In this document: in pieces, positions 14,953-26,995 of the stretch
Position numbering within the stretch: the first letter of the stretch is position 1
Layout: every line of letters starts with the position of its first letter
Assembly (NCBI RefSeq): GCF_964059145.1
Contig: NZ_OZ060405.1
Coordinates: 1 to 64,000 of the forward strand
Source of the DNA: Buchnera aphidicola (Protaphis terricola)
GTDB lineage: Bacteria > Pseudomonadota > Gammaproteobacteria > Enterobacterales > Enterobacteriaceae
Length of the DNA: 64,000 nucleotides
Reading direction: 5' to 3'
Position numbers and translations under genes: made by a program
Notes under the pieces: generated by a model
Database searches by the model: none
The model's input: the letters and a program-made list of their open reading frames with translations, nothing else
What the model was told of the DNA's origin: nothing

Positions 14953-16548
14953 ATGGAATTACAACGTAATTTTTTTATTTTTGCTTTTTTATTTATTTCT
15001 TTTTTGCTTTGGCAAGAATGGAAAAAACAACCATTTTTAAATAATTATGATAATAAAAATAATAGTTTAAATCTTGATATTAATACTAAAAAAAAGAATG
15101 ATCAAAATCAAATCATTATTAAAAATGATGTGATTCGTTTAGTTGTAAATATGTATGGAGGAGATATAGAAGAAGCAAGTTTATTAAATTATAAAGAAAA
15201 ATTAAATTCTTCTAAACCAATGAAATTGTTAGAAACAACACCAAATTTTATTTACCAAGCACAAAGTGGTTTAATTGGAAAAGATGGTTTAGATAATATA
15301 GAAAATTATAGTAGACCATTATATTATTCAAAAAATAATTTTTTTGAATTGAAAAATAATCAATATGAACTTCGTGTTCCAATTGTTTTTCTTAAAAATA
15401 AAAATGTCATTTATACTAAAACATTTATTATTAAACGAGGAAAATATGATTTAGAGATAGAATATAATATAAATAATATTAGTAATAATAATTTAGAATT
15501 ACGTATGTTTGGTCAATTAAGACAAACAATTCAACTACCTGAAAATCGTAATATTTATAGTAAAAATTTTGCTCTTCAAACATTTCGTGGAGCTGCATAT
15601 TCAACTAATGATATAAAATATCAAAAATATAAATTTGACGATATTTCTAAAAATCAACAATTAAATATTTTTACAAAAAGTGGTTGGATTGCGATGTTAC
15701 AACAATATTTTTCTGTAGCTTGGATACCTGATTTTAATGCTAATTTAAATAGTATTTATACTTCTTATTTAAATAATAATATTGCTATTATTGGTTATCA
15801 ATCTCCTATTATTAATATCCCATCTAATTCTCAATATACTATTAAATCAAAATTATGGATAGGACCTGCAATACAAAAAGAAATGGCTTTAGTAGCTCCA
15901 AATTTGGATTTAACAGTAGATTATGGTTGGCTTTGGTTTTTATCTCAACCTTTATTTAAATTATTGAGTATTTTATATAATATTGTAGGTAATTGGGGTT
16001 TTTCTATTGTTTTAATCACATTTATTATGAAAGCAATAACATATCCTTTAACAAAAGCGCAATATGTTTCTATGGTAAAAATGCGTAAATTACAACCTAA
16101 GATAAACGAAATAAAGAAAAATTTTGGAGATAATAAACAACGTATGAGTCAAGAAATGATACGTTTATATAGAATAGAAAAAATCAATCCACTAGGTGGG
16201 TGTTTACCAGTTTTGATACAAATGCCTATTTTTTTATCACTTTATTATATGCTAATTAGTTCTGTTGAATTACGTCATGCACCATTTTTATTTTGGATTA
16301 AAGATTTATCTAGTCAAGATCCTTATTATATTTTACCTATTATCATGGGTATTACAATGTTTTTTGTACAAAGTTTATCGTCTAATAATATTTCTGATCC
16401 ATTACAGCAAAAAATAATACGTTTTATACCTATTTTATTTACATTGTTTTTTTTATGGTTTCCATCAGGATTGGTATTATATTATATTATTAGTAATTTA
16501 GTAACGATTATACAACAAAAAATTATTTTATTTCATTTTAAAAAATAG
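14953..16548 (+). CDS. yidC: membrane protein insertase YidC
   Basis: YidC inserts inner-membrane proteins, including ATP synthase subunit c, alone or with Sec. The 531 residues (E. coli 548) have the N-terminal signal-anchor (MELQRNFFIFAFLF), a periplasmic P1 domain that is the least conserved part, and five C-terminal helices with NPLGGCLPVLIQMPIF and WIKDLSSQDPYYILP. It lies in the yidD-yidC-mnmE cluster. A shortened, Lys/Asn-rich P1 domain is the main difference from free-living relatives. Confidence 0.96.
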   Translation: MELQRNFFIFAFLFISFLLWQEWKKQPFLNNYDNKNNSLNLDINTKKKNDQNQIIIKNDVIRLVVNMYGGDIEEASLLNYKEKLNSSKPMKLLETTPNFIYQAQSGLIGKDGLDNIENYSRPLYYSKNNFFELKNNQYELRVPIVFLKNKNVIYTKTFIIKRGKYDLEIEYNINNISNNNLELRMFGQLRQTIQLPENRNIYSKNFALQTFRGAAYSTNDIKYQKYKFDDISKNQQLNIFTKSGWIAMLQQYFSVAWIPDFNANLNSIYTSYLNNNIAIIGYQSPIINIPSNSQYTIKSKLWIGPAIQKEMALVAPNLDLTVDYGWLWFLSQPLFKLLSILYNIVGNWGFSIVLITFIMKAITYPLTKAQYVSMVKMRKLQPKINEIKKNFGDNKQRMSQEMIRLYRIEKINPLGGCLPVLIQMPIFLSLYYMLISSVELRHAPFLFWIKDLSSQDPYYILPIIMGITMFFVQSLSSNNISDPLQQKIIRFIPILFTLFFLWFPSGLVLYYIISNLVTIIQQKIILFHFKK

Positions 16549-16599
16549 ATTAAATAGTTGTTTGATATTAATTTATATTTATTAAATAAGAAACTATTT

Positions 16600-17970
16600 A
16601 TGATAAAAAGAAAAACTATTGTTGCTCAAGTAACACATCCAGGTAAAAGTTCTGTTGGGATATTACGAGTTTCTGGAGTTAATGCAAAAAAAATTGCTAT
16701 TTTAATTTTAAATAAAATACCTAAACCTAGAGTTGCTACTTATTCTAAGTTTTTTAACAAAAATAATGAAATTTTAGATCAAGGTATAGCTTTATGGTTC
16801 CCTTCTCCATTTTCATTTACAGGTGAAGATGTATTGGAGTTACAGGGTCATGGAAGCCCAGTAATAATAGATTTATTAATTACAACGATTTTATCTGTAA
16901 AAAATATAAGATTAGCTAGACCCGGAGAATTTTGTGAACGTGCATTTTTAAATGGAAAAATTGATTTAATTCAGGCAGAAGCAATAGATGATTTAATTAA
17001 TTCTGAAAATGAATCTATGATTAAAGCTTCATTAAATTCTTTACAAGGAAACTTCTCATATTATATAAAAAATTTACTTAAAACACTTATTGAATTTCGA
17101 GTTTATATTGAATCTAGTATAGATTTTTCAGAAGAAGAAATTGATTTTAATTATAATGATATTATTTTTATTAAATTTAAAAAATTAAATAATTATTTTT
17201 TAAAAATAAAAAATTTAATTAAAAATGAAAGTGTGATAAGAGAATCAAAAAAAATTATAATTATTGGACCTCCGAATGCTGGAAAATCTAGTTTATTAAA
17301 TATATTATCTTCAAGAAATAAAGCTATAGTTACGAATATCCCAGGAACAACTCGAGATCTTCTTCATGAATATATTAATATTAATGGGATTTTATGTGAG
17401 TTTATTGATACAGCTGGTTTTCATAATACAACAAATACTATTGAAAAAATTGGTATTGATCTAGCTTGGAAGGAAATAAAAAAATGTGATCATATTTTAT
17501 TTGTTATTGATAAAACAATTGATTTAAAACATCAAAAAAAAATATCTGATAATTTTTTAAAAAAAATTTCTTCTTACAATAAAAATAATATTGAAATTAC
17601 TTTTATTTTAAATAAAAATGATTTATCACCAGATAATTTTAAGATTAAAAAAATAGGAAAATTTTTTTTTATTAGTATTTCTGCCCTTACTGGGGAGGGA
17701 ATAGATATACTAAAAAAACATCTTATTAATATAGAAAAAAATAAAAATAAAGAAGGTACTTTTATTGCTAGAAGGCGTCATCTATATCAAATTGATTTAT
17801 CGTATCATGAATTTCTAAAAGCTCAAAAAAATTGGATAAAAAATAAAAATATTGAATTATTAGCAGAATCATTAAATATAATGAATAAAATTATTGGAGA
17901 AATTACTGGATCTTTTTCTTCTAATGATTTATTAAATCGTATTTTTTCTACCTTTTGTATAGGTAAATAG
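16600..17970 (+). CDS. mnmE: tRNA modification GTPase MnmE (TrmE)
   Basis: MnmE is a GTPase that partners MnmG (277) in U34 modification. From ATG 16600 there are 456 residues (E. coli 454), starting [15 protein letters not shown] in line with the family. A TTG 42 bases upstream only adds non-homologous residues. Motifs: tetrahydrofolate-binding N-domain ([15 protein letters not shown]), G1 [10 protein letters not shown]2 GTTRD, G3 DTAGF, G4 NKND, and the invariant C-terminal FCIGK with its catalytic Cys. The ribosome-binding site is weak. Confidence 0.96.
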   Translation: MIKRKTIVAQVTHPGKSSVGILRVSGVNAKKIAILILNKIPKPRVATYSKFFNKNNEILDQGIALWFPSPFSFTGEDVLELQGHGSPVIIDLLITTILSVKNIRLARPGEFCERAFLNGKIDLIQAEAIDDLINSENESMIKASLNSLQGNFSYYIKNLLKTLIEFRVYIESSIDFSEEEIDFNYNDIIFIKFKKLNNYFLKIKNLIKNESVIRESKKIIIIGPPNAGKSSLLNILSSRNKAIVTNIPGTTRDLLHEYININGILCEFIDTAGFHNTTNTIEKIGIDLAWKEIKKCDHILFVIDKTIDLKHQKKISDNFLKKISSYNKNNIEITFILNKNDLSPDNFKIKKIGKFFFISISALTGEGIDILKKHLINIEKNKNKEGTFIARRRHLYQIDLSYHEFLKAQKNWIKNKNIELLAESLNIMNKIIGEITGSFSSNDLLNRIFSTFCIGK

Positions 17971-17980
17971 TATTTAATTA

Positions 17981-18053
17981 TGCCCGGAGGCGGAATTGAA
18001 CCACCGACACGGGGATTTTCAGTCCCCTGCTCTACCAACTGAGCTATCCGGGC
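17981..18053 (-). tRNA. pheT: tRNA-Phe (GAA)
   Basis: On the minus strand this 73-base cloverleaf has a perfect 7-bp acceptor stem (GCCCGGA/TCCGGGC), D loop AGTTGGTAGA, anticodon GAA in ACTGAAAAT, and T loop TTCAATT. It closely matches E. coli tRNA-Phe. CCA is not encoded (TAA follows), so the Cca enzyme at 62018 must add it. It stands alone between mnmE and groES with its own promoter. The gene symbol is by analogy. Confidence 0.97.
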
Positions 18054-18062
18054 ATTTTTTAC

Positions 18063-18092
18063 ATTAAATCATCAAAGATAAAACTTTGTCAA
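18063..18092 (-). promoter_or_regulatory. sigma-70 promoter for tRNA-Phe
   Basis: On the minus strand TTGACA (18092-18087) is a perfect -35. It is followed after 18 bases by TTTAAT (18068-18063), a good -10. The mature tRNA starts nine bases after the -10, so transcription would begin almost at the 5' end. The match is strong for an AT-rich genome. Confidence 0.65.
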
Positions 18093-18164
18093 TCTTTTTT
18101 TGATAAACAATATAGATAAATGATTTATTTTTTTATTTAAAAAATAATAAAAATAATTTTTACC

Positions 18165-18190
18165 CTTGAAGTTTTAATAAACATCCATAT
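18165..18190 (+). promoter_or_regulatory. sigma-32 heat-shock promoter of groESL
   Basis: CCCTTGAA ending at 18170 matches the sigma-32 -35 element of E. coli groE. The -10 is a degenerate CCATAT at 18185-18190, with 14 bases between CTTGAA and CCATAT, somewhat tighter than in E. coli. It lies 68 bases before groES. The window also encodes sigma-32 (24148), so heat-shock control is plausible. Confidence 0.65.
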
Positions 18191-18257
18191 ATTTAATATT
18201 AATATAAGATTAAAATATTTTTTAAATCAGAAGGATTATTCACAGGAGTATTATCAT

Positions 18258-18548
18258 ATGAAAATTCGTCCATTGCATGATCGTGTACTTGTAAAACGTC
18301 AAGAAGCAGAGTCAAAATCTGCTGGAGGTATTGTTCTTACAGGTTCTGCTGCAGGTAAATCAAATAGAGGTACTGTTAAAGCAGTTGGTAATGGTCGTGT
18401 TTTAGATAGTGGGGAAATTAAACCATTAGATGTAAAAGTTGGAGATATTGTTATTTTTAATGAGGGTTATGGTGCAAAAACAGAAAAAATTAATAATGAA
18501 GAATTACTAATTTTAACTGAAAGTGACATTTTAGCAATTGTTGAATAG
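18258..18548 (+). CDS. groS: co-chaperonin GroES
   Basis: GroES is the heptameric lid of the GroEL folding chamber. The 96 residues (E. coli 97) start [16 protein letters not shown] and include the mobile loop [18 protein letters not shown] and the roof segment. GGAG precedes ATG. It sits 58 bases before groEL in the usual operon, under a sigma-32-like promoter. In Buchnera this operon is known to be very highly expressed. Confidence 0.98.
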   Translation: MKIRPLHDRVLVKRQEAESKSAGGIVLTGSAAGKSNRGTVKAVGNGRVLDSGEIKPLDVKVGDIVIFNEGYGAKTEKINNEELLILTESDILAIVE

Positions 18549-18594
18549 TAAATACATAAGTTCTGTTGTATATCTATTAAAAATATATATTTAA

Positions 18595-20253
<1,659 letters not shown>

Positions 20254-20291
20254 AAATTTTATAGTTAATCTTATTTATTTAATTTAAAGAT

Positions 20292-20330
20292 TTCTTTCCT
20301 CAGATATAAATATTTTTCTTGAGGAAAGAA
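20292..20330. terminator. perfect 11-bp hairpin after groEL
   Basis: TTCTTTCCTCA at 20292-20302 and TGAGGAAAGAA at 20320-20330 are exact reverse complements around a 17-base loop. It starts 38 bases after the groEL stop and ends 23 bases before efp. It could terminate or 3'-stabilise the abundant groESL mRNA. No U-run follows, and the efp start lies close downstream. Confidence 0.6.
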
Positions 20331-20353
20331 GTTGAGATAATTAAAGAGGTATT

Positions 20354-20920
20354 ATGAAAGTCTATCAAAGTAATAGCTTTCGATCAGGTTGTAAGATTAT
20401 TTTTGAAAAAGAACCATGTTTAATAGAATCAAATGAATTTGTAAAACCTGGAAAAGGAAAAGCTTTTGTTCGTTTAAAATTAAGAAAATTATTAACAAAT
20501 CAATTAATAGATAAAACATTTAAATCTACAGATTTGTTAGAAATAGCTGATATTGTAGAATATAAATTATATTATTTATATAACGATGGTTTTTTTTGGT
20601 ATTTTATTAATGATAAGACATTAGAAGATTTTTCAGTAGAAAAAAAAGTTATTGGTGTAAATAAAAAATGGATGTTAGAGAAAGATATATGTACTATAAT
20701 GTTTTGGAATAAAAAGCCAATATCTATTATACCTAAAGTTTTTGTAAAATTAAAAGTTATAAAAACAGATTTAATTTTAAAAAGAAATACTATTAACAAT
20801 AGTACAAAATTAGTAAGACTAAATACAGGTGCAGTTTTAAAAGTTCCATTATTTATACAAGTTGGATCAATAATTAAAGTAGATACTCGTTCTGGAGAAT
20901 ATGTTTCTAGAATTAAATAA
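20354..20920 (+). CDS. efp: translation elongation factor P
   Basis: EF-P relieves ribosome stalling at proline runs. The 188 residues match E. coli's 188, with KOW, OB and C-terminal domains ending [10 protein letters not shown]. The tip Lys34 that EpmA/EpmB modify is kept in KPGKGKA. No epmA or epmB lies in this window, so modification status is unknown. It converges with dnaC, the two stops being only two bases apart. Confidence 0.96.
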   Translation: MKVYQSNSFRSGCKIIFEKEPCLIESNEFVKPGKGKAFVRLKLRKLLTNQLIDKTFKSTDLLEIADIVEYKLYYLYNDGFFWYFINDKTLEDFSVEKKVIGVNKKWMLEKDICTIMFWNKKPISIIPKVFVKLKVIKTDLILKRNTINNSTKLVRLNTGAVLKVPLFIQVGSIIKVDTRSGEYVSRIK

Positions 20921-20922
20921 AA

Positions 20923-21663
20923 TTAATATTCATTACCTTTGATATACTTTCTATAGCTTTCCCATTCAAAAGTTAACCATAAACTATTTCCTAAACGCAT
21001 TCTATCAATTACTCTTTCTCCTAATAAATTTTTCATCCCTTTATGATCTAGATTAGATAACATTCCGGTTGATTTTTTTGATGATGATCTTCTATCAACT
21101 ATTTGATTAATAATTACTTTTTCATATCTTGATTCAGTTTGCATACCAATTTCATCTATCATTAATAAATCTACACTACTTAAGTTATGTAATAAATTTT
21201 CTTCAGTGATATTATTAGAATCACTAAATGTACTTTTAATATTAGACATTAAGTCAGCTACTGTAACAATTAAAATACTTTTTCCGTGTAGAATTAAATA
21301 ATTTCCTATAGCTGATGCTAAATGATTTTTTCCAGTTCCAGGTCGTCCTGAAAAAACAAAACTTGCAATATTTTCATTAAATTCTTCTGCATAACGTTTA
21401 GCTGCTTGAAGTACTTTTCTTTGTCCTTCGTGTTCAATTTTATAATTTTCAAACGAACAATTCATATATAATTCACGAATACCAGATCGACCTAAAACTC
21501 TTTGCATTTTCATAGCTTTATTTTCACGTAATATCAATTCAGAAGATATTTTTCCCTGTTCTTGGTTCCAAGTTAATAAATCATAATCATTTTTAAATTT
21601 TGGTTTAATATTTTTAGGCATCATTCGTTGTAAACGTTTAAAAAAATCTGTATAAAATGTCAT
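20923..21663 (-). CDS. dnaC: DNA replication protein DnaC (helicase loader)
   Basis: DnaC is an AAA+ protein that loads the DnaB helicase at the origin. The 246 residues (E. coli 245) align throughout: the N-terminal DnaB-binding segment (RLQRMMPKNIKP), Walker A SGRPGTGKNHLA, Walker B LLMIDEIG and the arginine-finger region IVDRRSSSKK with ERVIDRMR. Its ATG overlaps the dnaT stop by one base (TAATG), so translation is coupled. Retaining DnaC and DnaT is notable in such a reduced genome. Confidence 0.97.
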   Translation of the reverse strand: MTFYTDFFKRLQRMMPKNIKPKFKNDYDLLTWNQEQGKISSELILRENKAMKMQRVLGRSGIRELYMNCSFENYKIEHEGQRKVLQAAKRYAEEFNENIASFVFSGRPGTGKNHLASAIGNYLILHGKSILIVTVADLMSNIKSTFSDSNNITEENLLHNLSSVDLLMIDEIGMQTESRYEKVIINQIVDRRSSSKKSTGMLSNLDHKGMKNLLGERVIDRMRLGNSLWLTFEWESYRKYIKGNEY

Positions 21664-22157
21664 TATTTCCCTCTAAATCCATCTGGTATTTTTTTATCAG
21701 GTGTTGGTATATAAGTAATATCTTTTTGTTTTTTAAAAAAATTAAAAGAACGAACTTTTTGTAGATTTCGTGCAAGTTTTTGTTCCCATTGTATATGATG
21801 AAATAAACATCCTTCAGCTTCCCAGTATGAAATAAATGCAGCAAGTTCGTATTTTGATACTTCTTTTTTTAATATTATACCCCACAGTGCAGCTTTTTGA
21901 ATAAAATCTTTATCAGGAATCCATTTAGAATGCATAGCAAACTTTTGTATCATTTTATTTTTTTTTTGTATATTTTTTTCTTCCAAATTATATTCTAAAT
22001 CAAATATTTTTTTTAACAGTGATGGTTGAATAATATAAAATAAAATTTTTTTATTTTTTGAAATAGATAAAGTTTTATTTTTTGCTTCTTTTATAATTTG
22101 TATTGGATTTTGACAAAAAAAATCTAAAGTTATAGTTTTAGAAACTAAAAATTTCAT
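21663..22157 (-). CDS. dnaT: primosomal protein DnaT
   Basis: DnaT helps PriA/PriB reload DnaB at stalled forks. The 164 residues (E. coli 179) are conserved mainly in the C-terminal half: KFAMHSKWIPDKDFIQKAALWGI, ISYWEAEG, FHHIQWEQKLARNLQ and the terminal IPDGFRGK. The N-terminal half is divergent and shortened. It overlaps dnaC by one base, as in an operon. A smaller overlapping open frame is a shadow. Confidence 0.93.
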   Translation of the reverse strand: MKFLVSKTITLDFFCQNPIQIIKEAKNKTLSISKNKKILFYIIQPSLLKKIFDLEYNLEEKNIQKKNKMIQKFAMHSKWIPDKDFIQKAALWGIILKKEVSKYELAAFISYWEAEGCLFHHIQWEQKLARNLQKVRSFNFFKKQKDITYIPTPDKKIPDGFRGK

Positions 22158-22199
22158 AAAAAGTTTATCCTATTTAATTTATTAATATTATTTAAAATA

Positions 22200-22772
22200 T
22201 TAAATTTTAAAAATATAAAGATAGCATTTAATTTGGCTAGTTTTTTTCTTTTTATATAAAATAAAATTATTTGATATTTTTATAGATTCAGATCGTTTTG
22301 TTTCTATATAAATTATCGAGTTGTTTTTTATCCAATTTTTTTTTTCTAATAAAATTATAGTTTTTTCTATTAATTTTTGATGATATGGTGGGTCTATAAA
22401 TATTATATCATATGATTTTTTTTTTCTTTTTAACCAATTAAAAGTATTTGTATGTATAATTTCTAAATTAGATATATTTAATCTTTTTTGGTTTTTTATT
22501 AATGTAAGTACATTTTTTTTTTCTTTTTCTAAACATGTAACAAATTTAGCATTTCGAGATATAGCTTCTATTCCTAATGCTCCGCTGCCTGAGAAACAAT
22601 CTAAACAATGAGCATTATTAACATATTTAGAAAGCCAATTAAATAGCGTCTCTCTTATTCTGTTAGTTGTAGGTCGAATATTTAAACTATTTTTTAAAGA
22701 TATTTTTTTCCCCTTTAATTTACCTGAAATAATATAAATTTTATCTCTTTTATTAGAAAAGTAATTATACAT
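22200..22772 (-). CDS. rsmD: 16S rRNA (guanine(966)-N(2))-methyltransferase RsmD
   Basis: RsmD methylates G966 of 16S rRNA using S-adenosylmethionine. The 190 residues (E. coli 198) show RPTTNRIRETLFNWL, the SAM-binding LDCFSGSGALGIEA motif (about 61-74) and the catalytic IFIDPPY motif. It is divergent to ftsY, as in E. coli, where the two are also neighbours. The C-terminal third is eroded and Lys-rich. Confidence 0.94.
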   Translation of the reverse strand: MYNYFSNKRDKIYIISGKLKGKKISLKNSLNIRPTTNRIRETLFNWLSKYVNNAHCLDCFSGSGALGIEAISRNAKFVTCLEKEKKNVLTLIKNQKRLNISNLEIIHTNTFNWLKRKKKSYDIIFIDPPYHQKLIEKTIILLEKKNWIKNNSIIYIETKRSESIKISNNFILYKKKKTSQIKCYLYIFKI

Positions 22773-22904
22773 TTTATTAGATTGTCTATGTTAGTGATAT
22801 AATTTATTTTATTATTAAATATAATTTAAATATACATCTAATTTTTAATTTTTTTTAAAATATTAAATATTATTTTTAACTTTATAAATTATAAGGATAG
22901 TTCA

Positions 22905-23960
22905 ATGAGTAACGATAAAAAAAATAAATTTTTCTCTTGGATTAATTCTAAATTAATTAAAACAAAAAAAGAAAATTTCGATGTATCTAGAATCAAAAAA
23001 AAAATAGAAACTGATAATATTTTAAAAAAAAATAGTATACAATCAAATTTTTTTTTTAAATTACGAGAAAGTTTAAAAAAAACTAAAATTTTTTTTGGTG
23101 ATCGTATAGATCGTATTTTTTCAATTAAGCGAATAGATAAAAATCTTTTTCAAGAATTAGAAGACATTATGATTTTATCTGATATTGGAATTAATACAAC
23201 TGAAAAAATTATTCAAGAATTAATTAAAGATATTGATTACCAAGCTTTAAAAGATCCAAAGTCAGTATATTTTGCATTAAAAGAAAAAATGCGTTTAATT
23301 TTAAAAAAAGTACAAGTTCCATTATTAATTTCAAAACAAACTCCGTTTGTTATATTAGTAGTAGGCGTAAATGGTACAGGAAAAACAACTACTATTTTGA
23401 AATTAGCAAAAAAATATAAATTAGATGGAAAGTCTGTCATGTTATCAGCATCAGATACATTTAGAGCAGCAGCAATAGAACAATTACAAATATTAGGGAA
23501 AATAGATAAAATACCAGTAATAGCTCAAAAATTAGGTTCAGATCCAGCTGCGGTAACATTTGATGCTTTAAAATCTGCTATTTCTAAAAAAATTGATATT
23601 TTAATTATTGATACAGCAGGAAGATTACATAATAAACAGCATTTATTAGAAGAATTAAAAAAAATAATTAGAGTAATTAAAAAGTTAAATTTATCTGCTC
23701 CACATGAAGTAATATTAGTTATTGATGCTTGTAATGGTCAAAATACAATTAAACAAACTGAAATGTTTCATAAGGCAATTAATTTAACTGGTTTAATTAT
23801 TACTAAATTAGATGGTACTGCAAAAGGAGGAGTGATTTTTGCATTAGCAGATCAATTTTCTATTCCTATTCGTTATATTGGAATTGGTGAAAAATCAACT
23901 GATTTAATTGATTTTAATAGTAATGATTTTGTTGATTCTATTTTTCATAAAATAAAGTAA
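22905..23960 (+). CDS. ftsY: signal recognition particle receptor FtsY
   Basis: FtsY is the SRP receptor GTPase that brings ribosomes to the Sec translocon. The 351 residues are far fewer than E. coli's 497, because the long acidic A domain is replaced by a short basic N-terminus of about 60 residues. The NG domain is complete: G1 GVNGTGKTTT, DTFRAAAIEQL, G3 DTAGRLHN, G4 TKLDGTAKGG. ftsE and ftsX, which follow in E. coli, are missing, bringing rpoH next. Confidence 0.96.
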   Translation: MSNDKKNKFFSWINSKLIKTKKENFDVSRIKKKIETDNILKKNSIQSNFFFKLRESLKKTKIFFGDRIDRIFSIKRIDKNLFQELEDIMILSDIGINTTEKIIQELIKDIDYQALKDPKSVYFALKEKMRLILKKVQVPLLISKQTPFVILVVGVNGTGKTTTILKLAKKYKLDGKSVMLSASDTFRAAAIEQLQILGKIDKIPVIAQKLGSDPAAVTFDALKSAISKKIDILIIDTAGRLHNKQHLLEELKKIIRVIKKLNLSAPHEVILVIDACNGQNTIKQTEMFHKAINLTGLIITKLDGTAKGGVIFALADQFSIPIRYIGIGEKSTDLIDFNSNDFVDSIFHKIK

Positions 23961-24147
23961 TATATTGAAAATACTTATTTATTAGTAACTTATTTTATTT
24001 TATTTTTTTAATGTTAATATAGTTAATATTATTGTAAATAGTTGATCATTATTATAATTTTTAATTTTAAAATTTTAATGAATTATGATTGAATAATTTT
24101 ACATACTTATTATTGATTTAATATATTTGATTGATTCGGGAATTAAG

Positions 24148-25008
24148 ATGACTAATAAAGTACAGATTTTATCTGTAACATCATTAGGTAATTTAGATGC
24201 TTATATTAGAATAGCTAATTTATGGCCTATGTTATCTATTAAAGAAGAAAAGTTATTAACTCAACGTTTACGTTATAATAGTGATTTAGATGCTGCTAAA
24301 ACTTTAATTCTTTCTCATCTTAGGTTCGTTATTCACATTGCACGTAGTTATTCTGGATATGGTTTACCGCAATCTGATTTAATACAAGAAGGAAATATAG
24401 GTTTAATGAAAGCAGTTAGAAGATTTAACCCAGAAATAGGAGTTCGTTTGGTTTCTTTTGCTGTGCATTGGATTAAATCTGAAATACATGAGTATGTACT
24501 TAAAAATTGGAGAATTGTAAAAATAGCAACTACTAAATCTCAAAGAAAATTATTTTTTAATTTAAGAAAAAGTAAAAATAGATTAGGTTGGTTTAATAAA
24601 AAGGAAATTGAAATTGTTGCAAAAGAATTAGGTGTAAGTACTAAAGATGTTAAGGAAATGGAGTCTCGTATGTCTGCTCAAGATGTAACATTTAATTCAT
24701 TTCCAGAAGAAGATGTAAAAGATGGTAAAAGTAATTCAAATATACCATATTTACAAGATAAAACTTCTAATTTTGCAAATTATTTAGAACAAGATAATTG
24801 GGATGAACATGCAACTCACAAATTAAGTAATGCTTTATTAGGATTAGATCGACGAAGTCGTGATATTATTCGATCTAGATGGCTTCTTAATAACAATAAG
24901 AAAAACACTTTGCAAAAATTAGCTAATAGTTATGGGATTTCTGCTGAACGTGTACGACAATTAGAAAAGAATGCTATGAAAAAGTTAAAAATAGCTATAG
25001 AAAATTAA
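24148..25008 (+). CDS. rpoH: RNA polymerase sigma-32 (heat shock)
   Basis: Sigma-32 directs transcription of heat-shock genes such as groESL (promoter at 18165). From ATG 24148 there are 286 residues (E. coli 284), starting [14 protein letters not shown] seven codons upstream is rejected because it has no homology. Region 2 ([34 protein letters not shown]), the RpoH box [10 protein letters not shown] and region 4.2 ([19 protein letters not shown]) are intact. AATTAAG gives only a weak ribosome-binding site. Confidence 0.96.
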   Translation: MTNKVQILSVTSLGNLDAYIRIANLWPMLSIKEEKLLTQRLRYNSDLDAAKTLILSHLRFVIHIARSYSGYGLPQSDLIQEGNIGLMKAVRRFNPEIGVRLVSFAVHWIKSEIHEYVLKNWRIVKIATTKSQRKLFFNLRKSKNRLGWFNKKEIEIVAKELGVSTKDVKEMESRMSAQDVTFNSFPEEDVKDGKSNSNIPYLQDKTSNFANYLEQDNWDEHATHKLSNALLGLDRRSRDIIRSRWLLNNNKKNTLQKLANSYGISAERVRQLEKNAMKKLKIAIEN

Positions 25009-25050
25009 GTTAAATGTATTTTTTCAATTAAATTAATATTTTTTTTATAT

Positions 25051-25088
25051 AGAGTATGAGACTTTTTTAAACCATAAACTCATACTCT
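25051..25088. terminator. 10-bp hairpin between convergent rpoH and glmS
   Basis: AGAGTATGAG at 25051-25060 and CTCATACTCT at 25079-25088 pair perfectly around an 18-base loop. It lies between two converging stops (25008 and 25111), so it probably ends both transcripts. There is no strong U-run directly after the stem on either strand. Confidence 0.65.
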
Positions 25089-25110
25089 CTGATTATAAAA
25101 GTATATTTTT

Positions 25111-26940
25111 TTATTCTACTGTAACAGATTTTGCTAGATTTCTTGGTTGATCAATATTAGTTCCTTTACTTAAAGCAATATAATATGCAAGTAATTGTAA
25201 TGGAATTATGTAAAAAATAGGAGCTACTATCTCGTCTATATAAGGCATTTTTAGAATTTTTATATTTTTCGATATGTTAATTTCTTCATCAGATAAAATA
25301 TAAATTACCCCCCCTCTTGCATCTATTTCTTGAATATTTTTTTTTGTTTTTTCAATTAATGAGTTTTTTGGTGCTATAATTATTACTGGCATATTTGAAT
25401 CAATTAATGCTAATGGTCCATGTTTTAGCTCGCCAGATGGATAAGCTTCTGCATGAATATAAGAAATTTCTTTTACTTTTAATGCTCCTTCCATAGCTAT
25501 AGGATATTGTATACCACGTCCTAAAAATAACATATTTTTTTTATTAGATAGTTTTTTTGCAATATTTTTTATTTCTTTATTTTTTTCGAAAAAATTTTTA
25601 ATTGTATTAGGTAGAATAGTTAAGATTTTTATAATTTTTTTTTCAATTTGATTTTTTTTTTGTTTAATACTTATTATTTTAGTAACTAACATTAATAATA
25701 CAATTAATTGTGTAGTAAAAGATTTTGTAGAAGCTACTCCTATCTCAATACCAGCATGAGTTAGTAAAAAAGTATCAGATTCTTGAACTAAAGATGAATT
25801 AGGCATATTAGATATAGCTAAATTTCCTAAATAATTTAATTTTTTAGCAATTCTTAAAGCTATTAAAGTATCTGCTGTTTCACCAGACTGTGATAAAGTA
25901 ATAAAATAACTTTTTTTTCTTACTACTAGTTTTCGAGAAGAAAATTCAGACGCTACTTCAACATCACAAGGAATATTAGCTAATGATTCAAACCAATATT
26001 TAGATACCATCGCGGCATGATAGGAAGTTCCACAAGCAACTATTTGAATATGTTCTAAATGTAAAAATATATTTTTTTCCTTTTTTCCTAATTTTTTAAA
26101 ATAAATGCTTGTATTATTTTTTAAATAGTTTTTTATAGTATTTTCAATAGACATAGGTTGTTCATAAATTTCTTTTTCCATATAATATTTATATTTTCCT
26201 TTTTTTGAATGCTCATATTTAAGATTTGAGTGAATTATTTTTCTATTTACTATTAAGTATTTTTTGTTAAATATTTTAATTTTTTCTGGTTTAATAATTG
26301 CAATATCTCCTTCTTTTAAATAGATAAAACGTTTTGTAACATTTAATAATGCAATTTGATCTGAAGCTATAAAGTTTTCTTTTGAGCCTAAACCAATAAC
26401 TAATGGACTTCCAGAACAAACAGCTATTAATTTTGATATATTATTAGTATCCATAATTACCATACTGTAATTTCCATTTAATTTTATCAAGCTATTATAA
26501 ACAGCTTCTAAAAGCGATTTTCCCGTTTTTTTTTGCTCCCAATGTATTAAATGTACAATAACCTCAGTATCTGTATCAGAATTAAATATATAGCCTTTTT
26601 TTTCTAAAAATAATCGAAGTTCTAAACTATTATTAATAATACCATTATGAACAATTGTAATATGTGAAGAAACATGAGGATGCGTATTTTCTTTTGATAC
26701 CCTTCCATGTGTAGCCCATCTAGTATGGGCAACCCCAATTTTTCCAAATAATTTTTTATTTTTTGTTTTTTTTATTAATTCATTTACTTTTCCTACAGAT
26801 CTAATTCTTATTAGATGATTATTTGAATTTATTAAAGCTAATCCTGATGAATCATATCCTCGATATTCTAACTTTTGAATACTTTTAAGTAAAAAGTTAA
26901 TTATATTACGTTGTGTTACTGCAGCAACAATACCACACAT
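25111..26940 (-). CDS. glmS: glutamine-fructose-6-phosphate aminotransferase (isomerizing)
   Basis: GlmS makes glucosamine-6-phosphate from fructose-6-P and glutamine, the first step to UDP-GlcNAc. The 609 residues equal E. coli's. The N-terminal glutaminase has Cys2 (MCGIVAAV), followed by two SIS domains ([32 protein letters not shown]) and the C-terminal AKSVTVE. It is downstream of glmU on the same strand, as in E. coli, but the pair sits away from the atp operon, which precedes it there. Confidence 0.97.
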   Translation of the reverse strand: MCGIVAAVTQRNIINFLLKSIQKLEYRGYDSSGLALINSNNHLIRIRSVGKVNELIKKTKNKKLFGKIGVAHTRWATHGRVSKENTHPHVSSHITIVHNGIINNSLELRLFLEKKGYIFNSDTDTEVIVHLIHWEQKKTGKSLLEAVYNSLIKLNGNYSMVIMDTNNISKLIAVCSGSPLVIGLGSKENFIASDQIALLNVTKRFIYLKEGDIAIIKPEKIKIFNKKYLIVNRKIIHSNLKYEHSKKGKYKYYMEKEIYEQPMSIENTIKNYLKNNTSIYFKKLGKKEKNIFLHLEHIQIVACGTSYHAAMVSKYWFESLANIPCDVEVASEFSSRKLVVRKKSYFITLSQSGETADTLIALRIAKKLNYLGNLAISNMPNSSLVQESDTFLLTHAGIEIGVASTKSFTTQLIVLLMLVTKIISIKQKKNQIEKKIIKILTILPNTIKNFFEKNKEIKNIAKKLSNKKNMLFLGRGIQYPIAMEGALKVKEISYIHAEAYPSGELKHGPLALIDSNMPVIIIAPKNSLIEKTKKNIQEIDARGGVIYILSDEEINISKNIKILKMPYIDEIVAPIFYIIPLQLLAYYIALSKGTNIDQPRNLAKSVTVE

Positions 26941-26995
26941 ATAGGTCTATCCTTGTTTTATTATAAAATTATTTTTTGTAAAAAATTTATATTTT

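Noticed and set aside
17823..18038. Minus-strand open frame overlapping mnmE and tRNA-Phe
   Set aside because: It runs through the tRNA and the antisense of the mnmE C-terminus; artefact.
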